This document shows positions 1 to 6,728 of a stretch of 8,893 bases of DNA, in pieces. A program made the translations under genes and the position numbers. The notes under the pieces were generated by a model. It saw only the letters and a list, made by a program, of their open reading frames with translations, searched no databases and was not told the DNA's origin. Source of the stretch: Thermus kawarayensis JCM 12314 (GTDB lineage Bacteria > Deinococcota > Deinococci > Deinococcales > Thermaceae); assembly GCA_001311545.1 (NCBI GenBank), contig BBBL01000047.1, positions 1 to 8,893 of the forward strand. Reading direction: 5' to 3'. How positions within the stretch are numbered: the first letter of the stretch is position 1; each line of letters begins with the position of its first letter.

Positions 1-4
1 GGGG

Positions 5-2437
5 GTGGGTCTTAGAACCCTTCTTCCCTTGGTTTTGGTCAGCCTCTTTGCGGCCTGCTCCGGGCCTTGGGTTAACCAGCTCCCAAGCTCACCGCCTTCC
101 AAGCCGCTCCCTCCGAAGGGGAAGCTCCACTTACGGTGCGCTTCACCTGGAGCGCCCAGGACCCGGAGGGGGATGCGTTAAGGTGCGTCCTCGAGCCCGG
201 CGATGGGGCGAAGCTGAACCTAAGCCCGTGTGGGACAGGCTACACCTACACCTACTCCTCCCCCGGAGAGTTCTGGGCCCGGCTGCAAGCCCAGGACACC
301 AAAGGTGCCAGCTCCTCCCTGCAAACCCCGCTGCGGGTTCGCCCCAAACAGGGCTTCACCCTCTCCCTGGACCCCTCGATCCTCACGGTGCAGCAGGGCT
401 CTAGCGGCACCACCACCCTTACCCTCACTCCCCAGAACGGCTTCACGGGGACGGTGAACCTCAGCTTGGTGGGTGCCCCCAGCGGGGTCGCCCTCTCGCC
501 CACCAGCGTAGCCGTTTCCGGCTCCGGTCCCGTGGCCCAGACCCTCACGGTGAGCGTAGGCGCCGGCGTCAACCCCGGGACCTACGCCCTCAGGGTGCGG
601 GGCACCTCGGGGAACCTCACCCGGGAGACCGACCTCGCCCTGCAGGTAGTGGCCTCCCAGACCGGGGACTTCTCCCTGATCCTGGAAAGCTCCTCCCTTT
701 CCATCGCTCCGGGAGGCACGGCCTATGTGCGCCTCTCGGTCACGGGAAACTACGCGGGGCAGGTGAACCTCTCCTTGGTGGACGGAAGCGGCAATCCCTT
801 TCCCGGGGTAAGCCTCTCCCCCTCCAGTACCCCTGTGCCCTCGGCGCCCATGCTGGAGCTCGTTGCCTCCCCTTCCTTGTCCCCAGGCACCTACAACCTC
901 AAGGTGCGGGGCACCGCAGGAAGCCTCATCCGGGAGGCCAACCTCACCCTCACCGTCACCGCCCCGCCCACCAGCCTCAACCTCCGCATCGCCAAGGCCG
1001 AATGGGGGCAGACGGTCCTGAAGGAAACCCTCCGCCTGGTGGCGGGTAAGCCCGTCCTCCTGCGGGTCCATCTGGTGGCCGGACCCAGCCCCATTTCCCT
1101 GACGCAGGCCCTTTCGGGGGCGGTCTACCTGGGAAGCACCCTCCAGGGCAACCTGGCCTTCACCTGCCCCAACCCCGTCCCCACGGGTACCGTCCCCGGG
1201 GACCTCGCCACCACCTGCAACGCCACCCTGCCCGGCTCCTGGGTGGCCCCCGGGCTTCGGGTGGAACTCCAGGCCGACCCCAACGACCAGGTGGCGGAAA
1301 CGGACGAGGGCGACAACGCCCTCACCCTGACCCCCCCCGTGGGCCAGGGAACCACCCTCCACCTCACCGTGGTCCCCGTGGTGCACCAGGGGCAGACGCC
1401 CTCCGTACCCGGCTTCAGCCAGACCCTCTGGCGTGTCTGGCCCTTAAAGGAAACCCCCTACACCACCCGGGCCCCCTACACCTTCTCCGGCACCCTCTCA
1501 AGCCAGGACGCCAGCGCCTGGGGCCAGCTCCTCAACGAACTCCGCCTCCTGCGCCAAGCGGACGGGAGCGGGCGTTACTACTACGGGTTCGTAAAGGTAA
1601 GCTACACCTCCGGCATCGCGGGATCGGCTACATCGGTTTCCCCGTGGCCGTAGGCTGGGACTACCCCCAAAGCGCTCCGGCGGTGATGGCCCACGAGCTC
1701 GGCACAACTTCGGGCGGGACCACGCCCCTTGCGGTGTGAGCGGGGACCCGAACTACCCCTACCCGGACGGGAAGATCGGCACCTGGGGCTATGACCTGGC
1801 CGACGGGACCCTGAAAGACCCGGGCCAACGCTACGACCTCATGAGCTACTGCGGCCCGCAGTGGGTCTCCGACTACACTTACGAGGGCGCCCAGTCTTTC
1901 CTGGAGAACAACCCCCCCTCGCCCCAGTCCCTCCCCCAGGAGGAAGGCCTCCTCTTCTCCGGGTACCTCCTCGGGGACCGGGCGGTCCTCAACCCGCCCC
2001 TGAGGAGCGCGGCCTCCCCCGAAGGCCGCCCTTCCCCCTACCGCCTGGAAGTGGACGGGAGGGAGTACCAGGTTTTCGTCCTGGAGGACTCCCTGGGCGC
2101 CCTCCACTTCCAGGCCAAGGTGCCCCTGGGAAGCTGGAGCCGGGTGGCCCTGAGGGAGGGCGGAAGGGTCCTGGCGGAGAGGGCGCGGGGGCTCACCCCC
2201 CTGGCCGAGCCCCAGGTGTCCCTCCGGGAGGAGGCGGGCTCCCTCCTCGTCAGGTGGACGGGCTACCCCTTCCTCTCCCTCGTCTACGTGGCCCCGGACG
2301 GGGAGCGCACCCCCTTGGGCCTCTGGCACAGGGGCGGGGAGAGCAGGTTCTCCTTGGAGGGGCTTCCCCCGGGAGGGGAGTTCGAGGTGGAGCTCTCTGA
2401 TGGGCTAGGGGTCCGCGTCCTCCGCTTCCCCCGCTAG
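5..2437 (+). CDS. Surface lipoprotein with PKD/Ig-like domains and a metzincin protease domain (frameshifted in this sequence)
   Basis: Repaired length is about 811 residues. The GTG at 5 opens a lipoprotein signal peptide: a short Arg-containing start, a hydrophobic core, then FAAC with the lipid-attachment cysteine at residue 18. Next come a PKD-like domain (about 27-115), two Ig-like repeats of about 100 residues (117-220 and 222-324), a CARDB-like segment (about 325-445, with the DPNDQVAETDEGDNAL motif), and a protease domain holding HELGHNFGRDH (564-574). This is the HExxHxxGxxH zinc motif of metzincins, with a Met-turn DLMSYC around Met614. The last 150 residues look like another beta-sandwich. 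The frame changes near 82-84 (CCCC read as CCC), 1621 (GGGG as GGG) and 1704 (CC as C, which removes the second zinc histidine codon); each is a one-base loss. The real start could lie upstream of the window. Inferred role: lipid-anchored extracellular zinc endopeptidase. The exact peptidase family is not assigned. Confidence 0.8.
352..975 (+). repeat. Two tandem Ig-like protein repeats of about 100 residues
   Basis: Within the protease lipoprotein, 352-666 and 667-975 encode two related units. Each begins with an aromatic plus LSL/LIL strand (GFTLSLDPS and DFSLILESS), has a central VNLSLV strand, and ends with PGTYxLxVRGTxGxLxRExxLxLxV. The pattern matches the Ig-like/NEW3-type repeats common in secreted bacterial proteins. 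They probably act as spacers or carbohydrate/cell-surface modules that hold the protease away from the membrane. Confidence 0.65.
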
Positions 2438-2626
2438 GAAAAAGCGCCCCTCGCGAAAGGCCACCTTCCCTTCCCGCCGCAGGCGCACAAGGAGGGCGAA
2501 GAGGGTCCCCTGGGAAAGGCCGGGGAAAAGGGGTTTTAGAAGGGAGTGGATTTCCTCTAAGGAATGTTCCCGCCGTAAAAGCCTCAGGAGATGGCCTTGC
2601 AAGCGCTCTCCCCGCACAAAGCCCAT
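2405..2626 (-). CDS. Small winged-helix-like protein
   Basis: This is a 73-residue protein read from the ATG whose complement is at 2624-2626; a TTG three codons upstream would add SerIle-containing residues. The pattern suits a compact winged helix: a helix (about 6-16, LQGHLLRLLRRE), a second helix (SLEEIHSLLKPLF), a putative recognition helix (SQGTLFALLVRLRREG), then a beta hairpin with KVAFREGRFFLA as the wing, and an acidic tail. The frame is intact, unlike its neighbours, and third positions are G/C-rich. It overlaps the last 33 bases of the protease lipoprotein gene tail to tail, and its start abuts the -35 box of the tRNA promoter on the other strand. I see no clear Shine-Dalgarno sequence. 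A DNA-binding role is inferred from the fold pattern only; no specific family is recognised. Confidence 0.6.
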   Translation of the reverse strand: MGFVRGERLQGHLLRLLRREHSLEEIHSLLKPLFPGLSQGTLFALLVRLRREGKVAFREGRFFLAGEAEDADP

Positions 2627-2628
2627 TA

Positions 2629-2658
2629 TTGACAAAGGGGAGTTTCCCGTGCTACCTT
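2629..2658 (+). promoter_or_regulatory. Promoter of the tRNA-Arg gene
   Basis: There is a perfect TTGACA at 2629-2634 and TACCTT at 2653-2658, separated by 18 bases. This predicts a transcript start a few bases before the mature tRNA 5' end at 2671. The -35 box overlaps the start region of the small minus-strand winged-helix gene. Confidence 0.65.
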
Positions 2659-2670
2659 AAGGGTCGGCTT

Positions 2671-2747
2671 GGGCCCGTAGCTCAGTTGGATAGAGCGGCT
2701 GACTACGGATCAGCAGGTCAGGGGTTCGAATCCTCTCGGGCCCGCCA
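2671..2747 (+). tRNA. tRNA-Arg (anticodon ACG)
   Basis: A full cloverleaf can be drawn. The acceptor stem GGGCCCG (2671-2677) pairs with CGGGCCC (2737-2743). The D stem is GCTC/GAGC (2680-2683, 2693-2696). The anticodon stem GCTGA/TCAGC encloses the loop CTACGGA with anticodon ACG at 2705-2707. The T stem AGGGG/CCTCT (one G-U pair) carries the loop TTCGAAT. The discriminator is G2744 and CCA is encoded at 2745-2747. The A34 is expected to be edited to inosine so that the tRNA reads CGU, CGC and CGA. Confidence 0.97.
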
Positions 2748-2751
2748 AAAC

Positions 2752-2776
2752 CCCCGGGGTGCCTTGCGCCCCGGGG
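2752..2776 (+). terminator. Hairpin terminator after tRNA-Arg
   Basis: CCCCGGGGTGC (2752-2762) pairs with GCGCCCCGGGG (2766-2776) around a 3-base CTT loop: 11 pairs including one T-G wobble. It follows the tRNA CCA end by four bases. No T-tract follows (CCTTTCCCT), so termination would rely on the very stable GC stem. Confidence 0.55.
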
Positions 2777-2784
2777 CCTTTCCC

Positions 2785-2796
2785 TACAATGGGGCT
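2785..2796 (+). promoter_or_regulatory. -10 box of a leaderless promoter for the adenosyltransferase
   Basis: TACAAT at 2785-2790 is followed by six bases and then ATG at 2797. This puts the expected transcript start on the A of the start codon. There is no Shine-Dalgarno sequence in front of the gene. A weak -35 candidate TTGCGC (2764-2769) lies 15 bases upstream, inside the tRNA terminator hairpin. Confidence 0.65.
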
Positions 2797-3359
2797 ATGA
2801 AGATCTACACCAAGACCGGGGACGCCGGGGAGACAGGGCTTTACGGGGCCGAGCGGGTGGTGAAGGCCCACCCCCGGGTGGAGGCCTACGGCACCGTGGA
2901 CGAGGCCAACAGCGCCATCGGCCTGGCGCGAAGCCTCCTTCCCAAGGAGCAGGTGGACCTGCAGGACCTCCTAGAACGCATCCAAAACGCCCTCTTTGAC
3001 CTGGGGGCGGACCTGGCCACCCGCACGGGAAGCCCTTACGAGAAGAACATCGCCCGCATGGACGCCGAGGACGTGGAGGCCCTGGAGAGGGCCATAGACC
3101 GCCTCAGCGAGGAAAGCCCCCCCTTCAAGGGCTTCATCCTCCCCGGGGGCACCCGGCGGCGGCCGCCCTCCACCTGGCCCGCACCGTGGTGCGACGGGCC
3201 GAGCGCAAGGCGGTGGCCTTGAGCCGGGAGGAGCCCGTAAACCCGGAGGTGATCCGCTACCTGAACCGGCTCTCCGACCTCCTCTTCGTTCTGGCCCGGG
3301 TGGTGAACGCCCGGGCAGGCCTCCGGGAGGAGGAATGGCTGGTGAAGCAGCGCCGCTAG
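2797..3359 (+). CDS. Corrinoid (cob(I)alamin) adenosyltransferase, PduO type
   Basis: Repaired length is 187 residues, normal for PduO/MMAB-type enzymes. These transfer the 5'-deoxyadenosyl group of ATP to the reduced cobalt of corrinoids, making coenzyme B12. Visible family motifs are the N-terminal ATP-binding TKTGDAGET (5-13), VEAYGTVDE (28-36), FILPGGT in the middle, ARTVVRRAER (basic ATP/corrinoid-contacting helix) and LNRLSDLLFVLAR near the C-terminus. The frame changes at about 3151-3153, where CCCC is read as CCC in the codons after LPGG; the downstream frame then continues the family pattern to TAG at 3357. ATG 2797 is chosen because it gives the canonical MKIYTKTGD start and sits six bases after a TACAAT box. 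The stop shares CTAG with the stop of the convergent gene. Confidence 0.92.
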
Positions 3360-3640
3360 GGCCAGGGCTTGCCGTAGACCCGCACCTCGGCCCCGGGAAA
3401 GGCGCTCTCCAACAGGTCCCTTAAGAACATGGCCGCCGGGGGAAGAAGCCCCCCACAGGCCCCCGCCATGTAGAGAAAGAGGTACCGGGGCCTCCTGGGG
3501 GACTGGGAAAACCCCAGGCACCCCTCGTACTCGGGAAAGTACTCGTAGAAAAGCTCAAGGAGGTCCTCCACCAGGTCTTTGGCCTCGGGAAGGGCCTCTA
3601 TGGAGCTTTGGGGCTTGACCCAGAAGGTCATGACCTTCAC
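3356..3640 (-). CDS. Uncharacterised 94-residue protein
   Basis: I do not recognise the family. From the GTG at 3640 the product is 94 residues, intact, and mixed alpha/beta in pattern. It has an acidic amphipathic helix (AKDLVEDLLELFYEYFPEY), a strand RYLFLYMAG followed by ACGGLLPPAAMFLRDLLESAF, and a C-terminal strand AEVRVYGKPW. It has no signal peptide or clear membrane span, so it is probably cytosolic. An upstream in-frame TTG at 3682 would add 14 residues, but GATAAT lies six bases before the GTG, which favours a leaderless start there. The stop overlaps that of the adenosyltransferase in a shared CTAG. The gene is divergent from the ABC ATPase, with 70 bases between starts. Confidence 0.65.
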   Translation of the reverse strand: MKVMTFWVKPQSSIEALPEAKDLVEDLLELFYEYFPEYEGCLGFSQSPRRPRYLFLYMAGACGGLLPPAAMFLRDLLESAFPGAEVRVYGKPWP

Positions 3641-3646
3641 ACCCCC

Positions 3647-3652
3647 ATTATC
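3647..3652 (-). promoter_or_regulatory. -10 box of a leaderless promoter (94-residue protein)
   Basis: On the minus strand GATAAT is followed by GGGGGT and then the GTG start at 3640, the same six-base spacing seen at the two other leaderless starts here. No convincing -35 box is visible. Confidence 0.5.
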
Positions 3653-3676
3653 GCCCTTACGCGGGGAAATGGGTAC

Positions 3677-3704
3677 TTGCAAAGTGATATCATGCTGCTA
3701 TAAT
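3677..3704 (+). promoter_or_regulatory. Strong leaderless promoter of the ABC/SPFH operon
   Basis: TTGCAA (3677-3682), a 16-base spacer and a perfect TATAAT (3699-3704), followed by ACCCTC and ATG at 3711. The -10 box to ATG distance is six bases, which predicts transcription starting on the start codon. No ribosome-binding site is present, which agrees with a leaderless mRNA. Confidence 0.8.
3679..3698. promoter_or_regulatory. Palindrome in the promoter spacer, candidate operator
   Basis: GCA-N3-TGATATCA-N3-TGC is an inverted repeat with 14 of 20 positions symmetric and a perfect 8-base core at 3685-3692. It overlaps the end of the -35 box and fills the spacer up to the -10 box, a place where a bound dimer would block RNA polymerase. 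It stands out as A/T-rich in very GC-rich DNA. The regulator is unknown; the ribbon-helix-helix protein encoded downstream in the same gene set is one candidate. Confidence 0.4.
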
Positions 3705-3710
3705 ACCCTC

Positions 3711-4422
3711 ATGATCCGAGCGGAAGGTCTGTCCAAGCGCTACCGGCAAAAGGTGGCGGTGGAAGGCTCTCCTTCCAGGTAGAGCCGGGGAGGTCTATGC
3801 CCTCCTGGGCCCCAACGGGGCGGGCAAGACCACCACCTTGCGCATGCTTTCCACCTCGTGCGGCCGAGCGCCGGAAGGGCCCAGGTGGCGGGGTTTGACG
3901 TGGTCCGTGAGCCCGTGGAGGTGCGCCGGAACCTCGGCCTGGTGAACGGGGGAATGCGGGTCTACGAGCGCCTCACGGGGAGGGAGGTGCTGGAGTTCTT
4001 CGCTGGTTTCTACGGGGTTAGGGGCCGGGCCTTCCGGGAGCCTTGGACTGGGTGACCGCCCTCCTGGAGATGGAGGAGACCCTGGACAAGAAGGTGATGG
4101 AGATGTCCACGGGCATGCGGCAGAAGGTGGTCATCGCCCGGGCCATCCTCCACCGCCCCAAGGTCCTCCTCCTGGACGAGGCCACCGCCGGCCTAGACGT
4201 CTTCGCCCGCAGGCCCTTCTGGACTTCGTGAAGGCCTACCGGGACCTGGGCCACGCCGTGATCTATTCCACCCATGTGATGGGCGAGGCCGAGGAGGTGG
4301 CGGACCGGGTGGGGTTTCTGCACCAGGGGCGGCTGGTCTATGAGGGAAGCCGGGACGAGGCCCTGGCCCTGGGGGAGGGCAGCCTGGAGCGGGCCTTCGT
4401 CCGCGAGGTGGGGAGGGCGTGA
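3711..4422 (+). CDS. ABC transporter ATP-binding protein, NatA-like (frameshifted in this sequence)
   Basis: Repaired length is 238 residues. It hydrolyses ATP to drive the ABC-2 permease encoded next. Motifs in order: Walker A GPNGAGKT (34-41), the ABC signature as STGMRQK (134-140, the variant usual in NatA-like exporters), Walker [13 protein letters not shown] (153-164) and the switch histidine in [15 protein letters not shown] (His190). The canonical DEP before the D-loop is DEA here, and the Q-loop glutamine is not evident. Five one-base losses break the frame, near 3767 (CC), 3788 (GGGGG), 3855 (CCC), 4041 (probably GG) and 4213 (GGG); every one is repaired at a homopolymer, and the total then divides by three. 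The stop TGA overlaps the permease ATG by one base, so the two proteins are translationally coupled. Candidate substrates, by family, are Na+ or other small toxic compounds; the sequence does not decide. Confidence 0.9.
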
Positions 4423-5599
4423 TGGAAGCCATCCTTAGGATTTTCCGAAAGGAGCTGGTCCAGGTCTTTCGCGACCGGAAACTGGTCTTTTCCACCCTGG
4501 TTCTTCCCGTCTTGCTGATGCCGGTCTTTATGTTCGGTCCCAGCCTCTTCCTAAGCCGGCTCATGCAGGGAGCAGCGGAGAAGGTGCAGGAGGTGGCGGT
4601 GGCGGGGCTTCCCGAGGAGGCCCTAAAATCCCTCGAGGCCGCCCGGCTCAAGCCTGTGCCGGTGCCGGACCCCGAAGAGGCGGTGCGGGAAGGCCGGTAC
4701 CCCGCGGGGGTGGTCTTCCGGGAAGGGGTTTACCGGATCTACGGGCGCCTGGCCTCGGGTTTGGGGGAAAGCCAGGTGGCCGTGGAGAAGGTCAAGGGGG
4801 CCCTCCAGGTCCTCAAGGAGGCCCGGGTGGCCGAGGCCCTGGCGCAGGCAGGCCTCCCCAAGGAGATCCTCTCCCCCTTCGCCGTGGAGGTGGTGGACGC
4901 CTCTCCCCCAAAGGAGAAGGCCGGGGGGCTTTTGGGCTTCCTCCTCCCCTTCTTCCTGGTGGTTTTCGTCCTCTCCGGAGGCCAGGTGGTGGCGGTGGAC
5001 GCCACGGCGGGGGAGAAGGAGAAGGGGACCCTCGAGGCCCTCTTGGCCGCCCCTGTCCCCCTGGCCCAGGTGGCCCTGGGGAAGACCCTGGCCACGGTGG
5101 CCATGGCCCTCCTCTCGGGGGTGGCGGGGCTTTTGGGGCTCGCCTTGGGCGGGGCCATAAGCGCCCGCCTGGGCGGAGGGGTCCTCACGGAGAGGGGCGA
5201 GACCCTGGCCCTGGGAGGACAGGTGAGCCTGGACGGGGGGAGCTTCCTCGCCCTCTTCCTCACCGCCTTCCTTCTGGCCCTCTTCATGGGGGCGGTGACG
5301 GTGGCCCTGGGGCTTTACGCCCGGAGCTTCAAGGAAGCCCAAAGCTACATGGCTCCCCTACAGCTTTTGTTCCTCCTTCCCCTGCTCTTCCTGCAGTTCA
5401 GGGGCTTTCTGGAGCTCGAGGCCTGGCACCACCTCCTCCCTCTCTTCAACGTGGCCCTGCTCATGGACGCCCTCTTGAAGGGAAGCGCCACCCCTCTGCA
5501 GGCGGGCCTCACCTGGGCCTCCACCCTGGCCTACGCCGCCCTGGCCCTGGGCCTTGCGGTGTGGGCCTCGGGCGGGAGGACGTGGTGTTCCGGAACTAG
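4422..5599 (+). CDS. ABC-2 type permease, NatB-like
   Basis: Repaired length is 392 residues. The N-terminus (RKELVQVFRDRKLVFSTLVL) and the DATAGEKEKGTLEALLAAPV segment before the third membrane span are typical of NatB/COG1668 permeases. Membrane spans: about 22-45, then a long external domain of about 130 residues, then a C-terminal bundle of five (beginning GLLGFLLPFFLVVFVLSGG, TLATVAMALLSGVAGLLGLA, FLALFLTAFLLALFMGAV, MAPLQLLFLLPLLFLQF and STLAYAALALGLAVWA). ATG 4422 is chosen because GGGAGGG (4411-4417) lies four bases upstream; a GTG at 4419 is possible. Near 5572 a GGGG run is read as GGG; after repair the protein ends normally with REDVVFRN and TAG at 5597. Without repair the frame runs into the next gene, a spurious fusion. 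It forms the membrane channel for the upstream ATPase. Confidence 0.9.
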
Positions 5600-5612
5600 G
5601 AAAGGAGCGGTT

Positions 5613-6475
5613 ATGCGCGAAGTGAAGGAGTTTCCGGCGTGGCGGGCAAGCGGGTTTTTGGCCCTTTTCCTCCTCCTCGTGGCCCTCTTCTGGCTGGGGT
5701 GGGCGGGATACCGGCTTCTCTAGGAAAAGGACCTTCCCTACCTCTGGCACTTCCTCGGAGGCCTCCTCGCCTTCTTCCTCCTCGCCCCAGGCCTATTCAC
5801 CGTCCAGCCCAACGAGGCCGTGGCCTGGTGTTTTTGGGAAGGTACGTGGGGAGCGTCCGGGAGGAGGGCTTCCACTTCGCCAACCCCTTGGCCGGGAGGA
5901 AGCGGGTTTCCCTCAGGGTCCACAACTTCACCTCGGACAAGCTCAAGGTGAACGACGCCCACGGCAACCCCATCGAGATCGCCGCGGTGGTGGTCTTCCG
6001 GGTGGTGGACACCGCCAAGGCCCTTTTCCAGGTGGAGAACTACCAGGCCTTCGTGGCCATCCAGTCGGAGGCGGCCATCCGCGCCCTGGCGAGCCGCTAC
6101 CCTTACGACGCCGAGGGGAAGTCCTTAAGGGGAAGCCCGGAGGAGGTCGCCGAGGAGCTTAAGGCCGAGGTGCAGGAAAGGCTCAAGGTGGCGGGAGTAG
6201 AGGTCCTGGAGGCCCGCCTCACCCACCTGGCCTACGCCCCCGAGGTGGCCCAGGCCATGCTCCGCCGCCAGCAGGCCCTGGCGGTGGTGGCCGCCCGCAG
6301 GCTCATCGTGGAGGCGGCGGTGGGGATGGTGCGGGAGGCCCTTTCGGGCCTGGAGGAGGCGGGGCTTGCCCTGGACGAGGAAAGGAAGGCGGCCATGGTG
6401 AACAACCTCATGGTGGCCCTGGTCTCCGAGGCCCAGGCCCAGCCGGTGGTGAACGTGGGCACCCTCTACGCCTAG
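5613..6475 (+). CDS. SPFH/band-7 domain membrane protein (internal TAG and frameshift here)
   Basis: Repaired length is 287 residues. Two N-terminal membrane spans (about 14-33 and 44-62) precede an SPFH (stomatin/prohibitin/flotillin) domain of about 63-230. The family hallmarks are [68 protein letters not shown] and the end [11 protein letters not shown]. The start ATG 5613 has AAAGGAG at 5601-5607, five bases upstream. Two defects: an in-frame TAG at 5721-5723 (residue 37, between the two spans; the same frame clearly continues, so a single substitution, for example from GAG, explains it) and a one-base loss near 5823 (CCC read as CC). SPFH proteins oligomerise at the membrane and act as scaffolds or protease regulators. 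This subgroup is often next to a small Arc-type gene, as here. Confidence 0.9.
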
Positions 6476-6485
6476 TCCCGGCGTA

Positions 6486-6508
6486 AGGGCTCCGGCAAGC
6501 CCTCTTTT
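6486..6508 (+). terminator. Intra-operon hairpin with T-tract
   Basis: AGGGCT (6486-6491) and AGCCCT (6498-6503) form a perfect 6-pair stem around the loop CCGGCA, followed by CTTTT. It lies between the SPFH stop (6475) and the ribbon-helix-helix start. It could end the ABC-SPFH transcript or act as a partial attenuator that lowers expression of the downstream genes. Confidence 0.55.
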
Positions 6509-6533
6509 GGGGCGAAGGGCGGAGAGAGAAAAG

Positions 6534-6728
6534 GTGAAGGGGAAACCGGAGGGAAAGAAGGCGTTTCTGCTGAGGCTGGACCCGAGGCTTTATCGGGTTC
6601 TGGAAAAGTGGGCCCAGGACGAGCTCAGGAGCGTGAACGCCCAGATAGAATACCTCCTCAAGGAGGCGGCCAGGAGGGCGGGGAGGTGGCGGGATGAGGC
6701 TAACCCCGAAGAGGGACGGGAACCCTAG
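6534..6728 (+). CDS. Arc-type ribbon-helix-helix protein
   Basis: This is a 64-residue protein. [10 protein letters not shown] (8-17) is the DNA-contacting beta strand, [14 protein letters not shown] (18-31) the first helix, and [18 protein letters not shown] (32-49) the conserved turn and second helix. This is the Arc/MetJ ribbon-helix-helix layout, which dimerises and binds short palindromes. A Pro/Glu-rich tail follows. GTG 6534 is chosen because GGAGAG (6521-6526) lies about seven bases upstream. A TTG at 6507 would add nine residues but sits in the T-tract of the terminator hairpin. It overlaps the next gene by 35 bases. Known family context: small Arc-like genes often follow this SPFH subgroup. 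Whether it is a transcriptional regulator of this operon or works only with the SPFH protein is not known. Confidence 0.8.
   Translation: MKGKPEGKKAFLLRLDPRLYRVLEKWAQDELRSVNAQIEYLLKEAARRAGRWRDEANPEEGREP

Noticed and set aside
220..1386. A 388-codon open frame on the minus strand
   Set aside because: It is a shadow of the protease lipoprotein: low-complexity Gly/Glu/Arg-rich translation, no motif, and the opposite strand has clear domains.
1621..1704. Programmed ribosomal frameshifting as the reason for the broken frames
   Set aside because: There is no slippery heptamer with a downstream structure at these points, and the same one-direction loss recurs in ten unrelated genes, which fits sequence error better.
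4623..5342. A 239-codon minus-strand open frame opposite the permease
   Set aside because: Shadow of the permease: Gly/His/Glu/Gln-rich translation without any fold pattern, while the plus strand encodes clear membrane spans.
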